The notes under the pieces are model-generated. The model did no database searches, had not been told where the DNA came from, and was given only the letters and a program-made list of their open reading frames with translations. DNA of 64,000 nt, from contig BDSI01000031.1 of assembly GCA_003117195.1 (NCBI GenBank), positions 1,029,501-1,093,500 on the forward strand, written 5' to 3'. Numbering within the stretch: the stretch's first letter is position 1; the number at the start of each line of letters is the position of its first letter. This stretch comes from Eudorina sp. 2006-703-Eu-15. Taxonomy: Eukaryota > Chlorophyta > Chlorophyceae > Chlamydomonadales > Volvocaceae. The position numbers and the translations under genes are program-made. This document shows, piece after piece, positions 35,609 through 47,283 of the stretch.

Positions 35609-36420
35609 GTTTTCGTGCCTTCCAGAAATCCCCCGAGCCATGCGTCGCCCATCACCCCATCACCCGCCCTTCCTCCCCACCACAACCCCTCCCTCCCCTG
35701 CACCCATCCTCAGTGCGGGGGAACCCGCGACGGGCTTCACCGCCCGGGCGACCCCCACCTCGGCGCACCTCCGCAGCCGCGGGACCTCCAGGCGGCCTCC
35801 CGGGGGAGCGGGGAGGGGGAGCGGGGGTAAATGTCGGTAGCGGGGGTAAATGATGGAATCCAAATCCGGCTCCAGGTGAAATGGTGAGGCATCTGCCCAC
35901 CCTACCCGGGGGGGGGCGGCAAACCCTAGAGCCCCCTTCTGCGTCACCGATTCAGCGTCCGCGTCCCCCCGTATCGCCGTCCTCCCCCTCAGCCGTCGTC
36001 TCCATCTCCGTCTCCGTCACCGTCTCCCTGCCGGCCTCCACCTCCGCCTCTGCTTCCGCTCCCGAGTCGGACGGGGAGGCGGAGGAGTCGCCGCCTGTGC
36101 CCTCCCCCTCCCCCGCCCCCGCCCCCTCCGGTGCACTGTCCGGGAGGGGCATCAGCGACAGGTCGCGCAGCCCCGCGGAGTGGGAGGGCGAGTGGGGCTG
36201 GCTGGGGGGCTGGGCCATGTCGAGGGGCTGGGTGGGGTCGGCGGCCTTCGGGCCGAGGGGGCAGGGGGCCGGGGGGGCCGGGGTGCGGGGGGGCAGGGGG
36301 CCGGGGCCGGATCCAGGGATGGGGAAGGAGCGTCGTTAGTTCGGCTGGGCGGTAAGGCGGTGGTGGGTGATTGGGTGCATGTCCGTTACCTGGTCGGGAG
36401 CTCTCCTCCGACGGCATCAC

Positions 36421-36898
36421 TGTGCTGCCTTGTGCAAACCATAGCCCCATCATGGAGCACCCGACTGCATACCCGGACCCAGCAAGGCCTGTCGCGTGCG
36501 AGCCGCCTCGCTCTGGCTCAGCTGGGCAGGCAGGCCTGCCGGAGGGTGCAACCCTAGCTATTACGATTAGGTTGGGACGCGGGACCAGGCTAGTTTTACC
36601 GCACCAAGCAGGGGCGCGCCTCCGAAACGCGCCCTGGGTGCTGCAAGGACTTGAGGAGGTTGAACAGCGGACTGCGAGGCGCAGACCGCCCGGGATGGGC
36701 CTTCGCCCACTCCCTTGAGGGGGCACAGCGGTCACCGATCCTCGGGGATCGGGCACGCGCCCTAGGTTGAGAGCGAGGGGACAGAGGCCCCTTACGCCCC
36801 TTTCCCCCGTATCCGGGGAAAGTGCTTCGGCGGTCTCCCGTATGGGGCGGGTTAGCGCCCCCGGCCAGTGTCGGCCCGGCAGATATGTAACGATTCAC
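36421..36898 (+). mobile_element. Retroelement fragment B1, (AC)n-tailed
   Basis: Nearly identical to copy A from GTGCTGCCTTGTGCAAACC to ATATGTAACGAT, but with a different 5' truncation point. Its short AC tail runs to about 36914. Confidence 0.7.
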
Positions 36899-36914
36899 AC
36901 ACACACACACACAC

Positions 36915-37069
36915 ATCCTCGGGGATCGGGCACGCGCCCTAGGTTGAGAGCGAGGGGACAGAGGCCCCTTACGCCCCTTTCCCCCGTATCCGGGGAAAGT
37001 GCTTCGGCGGTCTCCCGTATGGGGCGGGTTAGCGCCCCCGGCCAGTGTCGGCCCGGCAGATATGTAACG

Positions 37070-37146
<77 letters not shown>
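36915..37146 (+). mobile_element. Retroelement fragment B2 inserted in or next to the tail of B1
   Basis: Starting at TCCTCGGGGATCGGG, it repeats the last 160 bases of B1, again ending TGTAACGAT and followed by a longer (AC)n run (about 37074-37146). It sits head-to-tail directly after the B1 tail. Confidence 0.7.
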
Positions 37147-37149
<3 letters not shown>

Positions 37150-37519
37150 GGGGGGGGGTGGCGGGTTGCATTTCTAAACACACACGGCAAACTATTGGGC
37201 GCCACTCGGCCCCTCGCCTGTCACGCACTCCTGTTCTGCCTGCTTAAACACCACTCGGGGGACAAAGGTACGGAAGAGCCCCCTGGAGCACCAACACGCC
37301 CACAGCCACAGCGGCGGCCGCAGCGACAACTGCTGCCGTACATGCGACCCCCTCGCTACTCACACAACACAAGACACTCCACCCCCGCACCCTCACCCCG
37401 CGCCGCCCGCAGCCCCCGACCCGCACCCGTTCCTCCATGACCACGGTCCCCGCTCAAGCCGTCTCCGCCCCCGGCTCCCCCCGGCCCCCCGGGCCCTCGG
37501 GCACCGTACCGTGCCGTAC

Positions 37520-40500
37520 CTGTAGTACGACTCTGTACAGCGGGCCCCTCCCCGGCTCGATCCGCTCCCCCTTGGCGGTGTGCAGTCGGGGCCCCGCCCT
37601 CCGTTCCGAGGTGGCGGCGGTGCTCACACTCACCAGCTGGTGGCAGCCCGCCACCCCCTTGAACCTGTGTGTGTGTGGGGGGGGGGGGGAGGGGAGGAGG
37701 GGGGAGGTGGAGAGACGGGACGATTACGGAAGATTTGGGTTCAGGGGTTTCGACGAATTCAGAGGCAGGGTGGAGCGGGTGCTGCCACGTCCATCGCATA
37801 TCGCATCGCGCACTCCTGCCCCATACCCCCACCTGAACAGCCCCAGGTCCTCCACCAGCAGCTCACGCGCCCACAGCCATCGAAAGGCCCCCGTACGGCG
37901 GCAGATGCACGGGTCGGCCAGGCGGGGCAGCGGCTGCCCCCCCGGACCCGACTCCCACAGCGTCGTGGGTACGCGGGCGAGTCGCCCGCCGCCCCTGGAG
38001 CAGGTCGGAGGGCGAACGGAAGGAGGGTGGGGGGGATGCGTCGGGTTGGGGGTGGGGGTGTGCGGGTGTGCGGGTGGCTGACAGGGGAGCTGCAGAACGT
38101 GGGTGGCAAGTTGGTTGGCTGCAGAGGCAGCTCGGCGCGTCGGGGAGAGTCGCGGCTCAGGATGCAGCGGCATGGCTCCGTGGGGCAGCGGGGGAGGCGG
38201 CGAGGGGGGAAGGCGGCGGGGGAGGCGGCGGGGAAGGCGGCGGGGGAGGCGGCGGGGGAGGCCCACATCAGCAGCAACGCGCCGTGCCGGGCTGTGCCAT
38301 CAAGGTGCCGCGCCGCGGCGCAGCGCGCGGGCCAACCCGTGCTGCCCTGCCCCCCACCCCCATCCCCCATCCCCCACCCCCCGGAGTACCCAACATGGCC
38401 ACACACCGCCACGGAGCTGGTGCGCCGTACCCACCGCAACGCCGGTGACCTGGCCACCGCGGACGTGCTGCCGGGGACCAGCTCCAGGGTGGGCGCTGAC
38501 GGACGAGGCGGCCCCGACTGCCCCGACTGCCCCGGCTGCCCCGACTGCTGGGACGCATGGCCGAGCCCGTGCGCATGTGTGTGCGCGTGTGGGAAGGTGT
38601 GCAGGTGTGGATGGGGGTGGGGGTGCGGCTGCGGCGGCGTTGATGGCTTCTGCTGTGTCTGTGTTGGTGTTTGTGTGTAGCTCTGTGACTGGCCCAGCTG
38701 GGGCTGGCGCTGCTGATGCTGGTGGTGCTGGTGTTGGTGCTGGTGCGGGTGGGGGAGCAACGGGTGCTGCGGCGGCCCGGCGGGGCTCCGATTACTGCGA
38801 CGGTCGAACGCGCCGTGACCAGGCCCCAGCAGCGCCGCCGCCACAACGATCCCCCGCATCGTCGGCGGCACAGTCGCCGGGTTAATGTCGTACGCCGCCA
38901 GCTCCGCCACCCCCACCTCCTCCTCGACGATGGCGGTGCCGGCGTCGCCGACGGGGCCGCCACCGCCGCCGCCGCTGCGGAGCAAGCTGGATGGCCCATC
39001 GGGGAAGGACGTCCCGTGGGAGCCCGTCAGCGGCGGCGACACGGCCGGCGGGCCCGCCGCCGCCGCCGCCGCCGCCGCCGCCGACCTCGGCAGCGCGGGA
39101 TGCCCGACGCTGGCACTGGCGGTACGGAGTACGGCTTGCGTCGTTGACGACAACTCGCGGACCGACCGCGCACGGATCAGTCCGGGGACGACAGTGCCGC
39201 CGCTGCCGGCCGACGCAGCGGCGGCCGCACCGCCACCAGTGCCGCCGCCGCCGCCGCCGCCGCTGGCAGCATCCAGGAGTGCGTTCCGGGAGGAGTGCGG
39301 AACTCCGTTCGCCGCCAAGGCTGTGAAAGAGAGCAAACGGGAGGAACGGCGGCGGCGACTGGCCCCTGGAACGTGCTGCCGCCGGCCGCGGCCGTACTTG
39401 CCGACGTCCTGGGCGGCGGCTGTCGCCGCCGCCGCCGCCGTCGCCGCCGTTAGGGCGGCAGCCGCTGCGGAGTTGTCGACGCACAAGACGACCTCGCCCC
39501 CGCCGTCGTACTCGGCTGACGTACACCATCCGTACAGCCGCAGGGAGGGCCAGCACACGTGACAAATCGGCGGGCAGAACAGACAGAAAGACAGACAGAC
39601 AGGAAGGCGGGCGGACATTGTTGATAAGACAGCCAGTTTACACAGGCAACGAAATACGACAAACGGCATGTACGGCGTGAAAATCATGAAGGTTACACAG
39701 CAATTATGCGGTGCACCGTACTCACGGCACGGCGCGCACCTACCCTACCTATCGAGTGCCGGCGCCCCGCCGCCTGGCCGTTGGAGCCCGCGGCGGCGGC
39801 GGCGGCGGAGGAAGAGGCGGCGGCGGCGGCGGCGGCGGTGGCGGCGCTGCGCATCGCCGCGTCGGCGGGCATCCGCCACCTCGACGGCACCACGCCGCTG
39901 TTGTCGACGTGCGCCACCAGCCGCAGCGGCAGCATCTCCGCCGGCGGCGCCACCAGCGCCGCCGCCGCCGCCGCAGCCGCAGCAGCTGCCGACAGCAGCC
40001 GGCCGCCGGCGCTGGGGGCCCCTTGTTGCGACGACGACGACTGCATTTGCTGGTGATGGTGTTGGTGCTGGTGCTGGTGATAGGAAGGGGAGCTGATCAT
40101 CGTTTGCTGCTGCTGCTGCTGCAACTGTGGCGCCGCCGCTGCTGCCGCCGCCGCCGCCGCTGACGGCGGCGGCGGCTGCACCATGGTCGTCCCCGCGTCC
40201 CGCAGCCCCAGGTCCAGTCGCAGTATGTCCTCCATCAGCGACCGAGCCACAATCACCTGACCGCCCTGCGCGGCGGCGTGGCAGAAGCGCGCCGCGCGGT
40301 TGACCAGCGGGCCGTAGTAGTCGGCTCGGCCCGTGTTGGGGTGGGGCCCCACCCGCGTGGGCACCCCGGCGTACATGCCGGCCTTGACGCGCGGGCCGCG
40401 GAACAGCACCGCGCCGGTGAGGGGGTGCAGCTGCTCCTGCATACCGGGGAGGCACAGCATGGGGGGCGTCCAGGGAACCTGCGACGGAGGGCGGCGGAGG

Positions 40501-42682
40501 GCGGGGGGAGAGGGGAGGAGCTTGTTTTGGGGGGGGCGGGGGAGGGAGGGTATAGCGTGTTGGGAGTTGGGGTTGACATACTGATATCCGCCCGCCCCCC
40601 GCCCACCTCCATGGCCAGCTCCTGCAGCATGAGGCACCACTCCAGGGCGGCCCCCGCCTCCGAGAAAGCCACCATAAAGTGCCCCTCCTGCTCCTGACAC
40701 TCGTAGCCGTTACACGCCAGCAAGCTGCGCCGTACACAGTCGTTGTACACCGACAGCACGTCGTACGACAGGTCGCGGCTCACGGCCACCATCTCGGGGT
40801 ACCTGGTAGATATGACCAGGGAGGGAGGGAGGGAGGGAGGGAGGGGAGGGAGGGAGGGAGGGAGGGAGGGAGGGAGGGAGGGAGGGAGGGAGGGAGGGAG
40901 GGAGGGAGGGAGGGAGGGAGGGAGGGAGGGAGGGAGGAGGGAGGGAGGGAGGGAGGGAGGGAGGGAGGGAGGGAGGGAGGGAGGGAGGGAGGGAGGGAGG
41001 GAGGAGGGAGGGAGGGAGGGAGGGAGGGAGGGAGGGAGGGAGGGAGGAGGGAGGGAGGGAGGGAGGGAGGGAGGGAGGGAGGGAGGGAGGGAGGGAGGGA
41101 GGGAGGGAGGGAGGAGGGAGGGAGGGAGGGAGGGAGGGAGGGAGGGAGGGAGGGAGGGAGGGAGGGAGGGAGGAGGAGGGAGGGAGGGAGGGAGGGAGGA
41201 GGGAGGGAGGGAGGGAGGGAGGGAGGGAGGGAGGGAGGGAGGGAGGGAGGGAGGGAGGGAGGGAGGGAGGGAGGGAGGGAGGGAGGGAGGGAGGGAGGGA
41301 GGGAGGGAGGGAGGGAGGGAGGGAGAGGGGTTTAACGACTCAAGGGAACCCTTCAGGTGACCCGTCCCGCCGCCGCGGCCGCCGCCCCCGTCGCGGAAGG
41401 AAGCGCCACGCGGTCCCCGCCCGCAGACCCTACCCGGCCCCCCGCCCTGCCGCCCCCTGCCGCCCCCAAACCGGCAGCCCCACCTCTCCAAGCTGCAAAA
41501 CACCACCGCCACGGGCGGCAGCGGCGGCGAGCGGAAGGCGGAAGGCAGCGACCGCCAAAGCGCGGAGGCGGGACCCGCGGCGCCGCCCGCGGCCGCCGCC
41601 GCTGCCGCCGCCGCTGCCGCCGCCGCCGCGCGCTGCTGCTGCAGGAGGTGCTGGCCCAGCGGCGCCGCGGCCGCCGCGGGGGCGTCCAGGTAGCCCGGGG
41701 TGAGCTGTCGGGAGTCGTCCAGGGGCCGACAGAGGCGGGCGCGCTCCTCGAGACCCGGCACGAGGACCTGTGGGGCCGGTGGCAAAGCAACGGGTGCGCG
41801 TGTGTGTGCGAGTTCATGGATGACTGAGCCGCGAGCCGCGAGCCTTGTGAGTGTGAGCATCTAAGAAACATCCATCGTGTGTGTGTGTGTGTGCGCGCGA
41901 GTGTGCGTGTGTGTGTATGTGTGTGTGTGTGTGTGTGTGAATCGTTACATATCTGTCGGGCCGACGCTGGCCGGGGGCGCTAACCCGCCCCATGCGGGAG
42001 ACCACCGAAGCACTCTCCCCCGGATTCGGGGGAGAGGGGCGTAAGGGGCCTCTGTCCCCTCGCTCTCAACCAAGGGCGCGCGCCCGATCCCTGAGGATCG
42101 GTGACAGCTGTGCCCCCTCAAGGGATTGGGCGGAAGCCCACCCCGGGCGGTCTGCGCCTCGCAGTCAGCTGTTCAACCTCCTCAAATCCTTGCAGCACCC
42201 AGGGCGCGTTCCTCAGCAATTCCGAGGCCTGGTCCCGCGTCCCAACCTAATCGTACTAGCTAAGGTTGCACCATCCGGCAGGCCTGCCCGCCCAGCTGAG
42301 TCAGAGCGACGTCGCACACGTCAGGCCTTGCTGGGTCCGGGTATGCAGTCGGGCGCTCCATGATGGGGCTATGGTTTGCACAAGGCAGCACATCACCACG
42401 CAAGCTTCCCTGTCGTACACCCCTTCCCGTCGCGAGCGGCCCTCGCCTGCAAGTCCCGCTGCCAACTCCCACTGGTCGGGCCCGACCCTCCTCGGGCACC
42501 CACGATCCCCATCGTGCCGGGAAGTGGGCTTCCCTTGTACCAATCAAAAACAAATATATAAATACCAATATATATATATAATAAATATATAAATACCAAT
42601 CAAAAAAAAGCGTCTCGCGCTGCTATCTATCCATCAAGAGTCTACGTCTACTGGCTGCACGCAGCGGATCCGGCCGTTCACC

Positions 42683-42723
<41 letters not shown>

Positions 42724-43176
42724 AATGTGCTAGCAAGGGGGTTAGCAAGGTGTGGGCGCACCCGGGACCAACCAAGTGACCCCGGGCTCCCGCAGCGACC
42801 CGCGACCCGCGGGTCACCAGCCAGCCAGGCAGCCGCCGCGGCGCCTGCCCGACCCATGGGTCACATCGTACCTGCGTCAGCGCAATGTACTCCAGGCTGT
42901 TCCCCGCGTGGAGTTCGAACACGCCCATCGCCATCACCCCCACGGCCAGGGAGGGGCCGCCGCCGCCACCGCCGCCGCGCTGAGCCCTCTGCACCGCCGA
43001 CGGTGGCGGCGGCGGCGGCGGCAGCAGCCCCGGCGATAAAGCCGCCGCCGCTGCCGCTGCCCCGCACGCCGGCGTGCCGGGTCCCGACGGCAACCCGCTG
43101 GCGCTGATGCCGGTTTGTTGTCCCCCTCCCCCTCCCCCGGGGGCGGTGCGGATGCCACTGGGGTGGGAGAGGGCCG

Positions 43177-43209
<33 letters not shown>

Positions 43210-46200
43210 CAAGGGCGGATGGGGAATCCCTTGGGGCGTTGTACGGCACCAAATACCCACCAACCCCAGCTACCAACCTCACCCGCAGCCACCAACCCCA
43301 CCCACCACCCCCACTCTCCGTGAACCCCATGTCGGCATCGGCTACCGCACCTGTCACAGCGGGTACCGGACGTCATCGCTCACGTCGGCAGTCTGGCTGG
43401 GCTCGTGTCTCGCAGCCCAGTTCTTCAAGGACACCCACGCCCACTCCCACCCACACATAACACCCGCCTTCGCTTGTCGCGGCGCAGTGCTTCTCCACAC
43501 ATGTTGATTGCACGTCTTATTGGCCAGTGTACTGGTCACTGGTTTGGGTCGGCCGAGTTCCTCGCTCAAGACATATATACACACACACACCGTTTCGGTT
43601 CTGCTTATTCGCGGCTCAGCTTTTCTCCTTGCTAACACACGCCGTTTCGGGCGCTGCGCCAGTTCACCCCCACCTGCACCTCATCGCCTCCCAGAAGATC
43701 CCCAGCGGCATCGTGACATCCTCCGACAGAGAGCAGCTGCCCGCGGTGACGGCCCCGAAACCGCCACCGCCACCGCCACCGCCGGCGCAGGCGCCGACGG
43801 CGGCGCCGGCACCGGCGCCGCCGCCACAGCCGCCGGCGGTGCCGGCGCCGCCGCCGCCTCCACCGCCGACGGCGGCCGCGGCGTTGACCAGCGCGTTGAA
43901 GTACATCGAGCCATCCAGGCTGTTCGCGAAACCTCCGCCCAGGCTGACAGCGCCGTCGCCGCCGCCGCCGCCGCTGATCCCGCTGGGCCCCGCGTCATTG
44001 CCGCTGGGGTGTTCACCGATGCTAAACCGGCCGCCGCCGCCGCCGCCGCCGCCGAGTACCGGAACGCCACCGCCGCCACTGCCGGCGCCGCTGGGGTTTT
44101 CGCCGATGCTTATCCGGCCACCGCCCATCACCTGCGCACGCAACGAGCCGCCGCCGCCGCCGCCACCGCCGCCACCGCCGCCGCCGCCAGCTACCGCCGA
44201 GTCTACGGATCCCAGCGCCACAAGCACCTTTCCGCTCACCAGGTGGGTCAGGTGGTGGTGCTGCTGCTGCGTCTGGTGCTGCTGCTCCTGTTGCTGGTAC
44301 CTGGTCAGGGTGTGGCTACGGCTCCAGGGCACCGGCCCGCCGGGGACGGTGGCGGTGGCGGGGCCGCCAACGGGGCCCCCCGCCGCCGCGCTGGCCCCCG
44401 TCTGGGTCGGGGTCTGGCTGTGGGTTTGGCTGTGGGTGTGGGTGTGGGTGTGGGTGTGGGACTGGTTGTGGGGGAGGGCGGGAGGTAGGCTGGTGAAGCG
44501 GGAGAGGCCGCTGGGAGGGCGCACGCCGAGAGAGGCGGTCTGGGGAAGGGAAGGGGCAGGGGGGGGGCCGACCAAGGGGGGAGGCGCTAGGAGGGCAGGA
44601 TGCCTGGGCATGCAAATGAGGACACGGTGAAGGGTACGGCGAGGCAAGCGGGAAGGTTGGAAGCCCGCCCCGGAGCGAAGGGGCGAGCGGAGGATCGTGA
44701 TGCGGAGGCGGATGGTGGCTCGCGGATGGTGGTTGGCGGATAACGGTTGAAGGATCGTGGTTGGCGGATAGCGGTTGGAGGATGGTGGCTCGCGGATGGT
44801 GGTTGGCGGATGGTGGTTTGGCGAGAAAGAGATTCTTCACCTAGTGGGTCCCAATGGGCTCTTCTGACGTCATCCGCACCCCAGCCGTTCATTCGGACGT
44901 GGGCGACGGGACCGCGGCACAAGCCGGGGTGCGGTGGGGGTTCAGGACATTGGCAGGCACACACTTATACAGCGCTGCTGGATAAAACAAAGGGGGTGAG
45001 GCCTGTGCGGCTCTTCACGAGAGACCAGAAAAAGCGGGCGTGCGAGAGTGCGGGAGCGCACTGGCCGAGGGTGATGCCCCCTCCCCCGCCCCCGCCCCGT
45101 CCCCCGCCCCCTCCTCCGCTGCCGGCCCCTCCCCGCCCCCTCCCCCGCCCCCTCCCCCGCCCCCTCCCCCGCCGCCGGGCGCGCAAGCACCACCGTCAAG
45201 GCTCTCCGGCTGGGGCGGCGCCCCCAGTGCCCACGGGCGACCCGGCCGCCCGCCTCCGCGGCTGCCCCGGCTGACGGCCTCCCCGGCAACGGCCTGGCTT
45301 CCACCAAAGCCCGGTGCAAGGGGTAACCCAGCGCCATCCGCCCATCACGACAGTGCACGGGCCCGGGCCCCCCATCCCGAAACCCTAGGTGCCCTACCCC
45401 GAAGGCGCCGCCGCCTCCGCCGCCTCCGCCTCCGCTTGCCAAGCTCGCCGCCGCCGCCAGCGCCTTCCGCGACGTCTGCCGCCCGAGCGCCCCCAGCGCC
45501 CCAAACAGCTTGCCGCTGCCCAGCCCCCGGACGGGGCTGTCCGTCCCCGCCGCCGCCGCCGCCGCCGTCGGACCCCAGCTATCAACGCCGCCGCCGCCGC
45601 TGTCGTACCCCGTCGTGGCACCGCCGCCGTCGATGAGCGGTTCCGGAGCCGTCGCGAGGTCCAGGGGGTGCCGTGAGTGGCTCCGATGAGATTTGAACTC
45701 CAGGGAGACCCCGGGCCCTATGGAGGCGAGCCGCGCAAAGCCCGACACGGCGGCCGCCTTGCCCGAGCAGAGGGGCCCCAGCAGGCGCCGCCGGCTGGGG
45801 GTGAGCAGCTGCTGCACGCGGATACCGATGGCGGTGAGGTGGCTGTGGGTGGCGTTGAAGGTGCTGGCGTCGATCAAGATCTGCGGGGGGTCGGGGGGGT
45901 GGGTACGGCGTGTGGGGGCGTGCCGTACGCGGGGGACCGCGATTTGCGCGTGCGGCGCGAGGGGAAGGCTTGCCGCCTTCCAACCCAACACCACCAAAAC
46001 CACCACCACCAGCATCACTACCAGCATCACCACCACCATCAATCCCTCGCCAGCCCCCCGAACCCCCCAACCCCGCCCAGTCCACCGCACCTGGCCGCCC
46101 TGAGGAAGGTCCGCCACCGCCTGCAGCCGCCGCCGTACCTCCCCGTAGTACTGCATCCGTACACTGCTGCTGCCGTTGCCGCCCGGCGAGTCCGCCATGC

Positions 46201-47251
46201 CCGTCGCCACCCCCATCCGCACCCTCAAGCCCCGGAACATGACGCCCAATTCGGTGTACCGACACCAGTCGTCCGAAGCCGGCTGGTCGCCGTTGGCGGC
46301 GCTGGCGCCGCCGCCGCCGCCGCCGGGCGTGCCCCCGCTGGCGCCGCTGGCGGCTCCGCCGGCCAGGATGTGTGAGGGCGTCGTCCTGCGGGCCACGGGT
46401 GAGGAGACCGAATCCGGCAGAGGGAGGCGGGAAAGGGGAAGAAGAGGGCTGTGGGCGCAGGCCTCGGCGGTGCTGATGTCGTACCCCGTATTCCGTACAC
46501 CGTACTCTTGCCAGCAACCCCGTCGACACTCTCGGCCAGCACGCTTCCCAAACCTCTAGCGATTCGCCGTGAATGCAAAGAATCAAAACCATTTTAGGCT
46601 TTTAGCAAGCCGCAAATAAAGTGACTCCATAGGGCCTCGATTGGGGGACGTCGGTGCCCCCGCGCGCACACGTGACCCACGGGTCGTGAGACAGCGGCGC
46701 CGCCTTCAAGTCCACGGATGTACGGAGCTGCCGTATATTCTCCATGAATGAGTACGGGCTATGACTCGGCGGCAGCAACGCGTCCACCGTATCCGCCGCC
46801 GCCGCGGCCGCCGCCGCCGCCGCCGCAGCGGCAGACGCGGCCCCCACCACGCCGCCGCCGCCTCCGCTGACCTCCCCGCTCGCCGAAACCGCCACCGCCG
46901 AGTGCTGAGGCAACTGAAGCGGCAGCGTCGGTGGCCCGCGGGTCAGTCTTTCGGGGTCGCCGATGCTCGGCATTAGCCCCACTGACTGTACGGGAAGGTC
47001 GGAGCTGTAGCCGGTGAGGGTCGTCGCATGCGGGTCGCCGATCAGTACGATTCCGTTTTGTCTGAGCGCCGTGAAACTGCCACTGGCTCGCCGTACGATG
47101 GATGAGTCAGCAAGACGATTCTGATTCCTGAGGTATTGCTGCTGCTGCTGTAGCAGCTGCGGTGCCGGGGACAGCGGCGGCGGCGGCAAAAGGTGCGCTA
47201 GTAGCAATCGTTGCGATTGCTGCTGCAATTGCTGCAATTGCTGCTGCTGCA

Positions 47252-47283
<32 letters not shown>

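Larger units (their letters stand above)
26962..37519. other. Gene-poor, satellite- and retroelement-rich region
   Basis: About 10.5 kb without a convincing gene. Visible contents: a (GT)n run near 27958-27990; dispersed GGATCC-rich sequence near 28640-28690; a possible short ORF at 29347-29466; GTGAG, GGAT, 18-bp and CCCCA satellites; a TCATG/TCACG-rich tract at 34386-34436; a CTC-rich tract at 34720-34860; and retroelement copies C, B and B2. The minus-strand frame at 35952-36218 (Ser/Glu/Ala/Pro-rich, ATG at 36218) has coding-like composition and may belong to a missed gene or to the cyclase gene's 3' end. Confidence 0.55.

Noticed and set aside
40679..41360. Gly/Arg/Glu and Pro/Ser/Leu repeat proteins over the (GGGA)n tract
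   Set aside because: Artefacts of a tetranucleotide repeat inside an intron whose flanking cyclase exons join in phase.
45680..45720. tRNA-like string GAGATTTGAACTCC
   Set aside because: It lies inside a coding exon of the cyclase gene and cannot fold with an acceptor stem.
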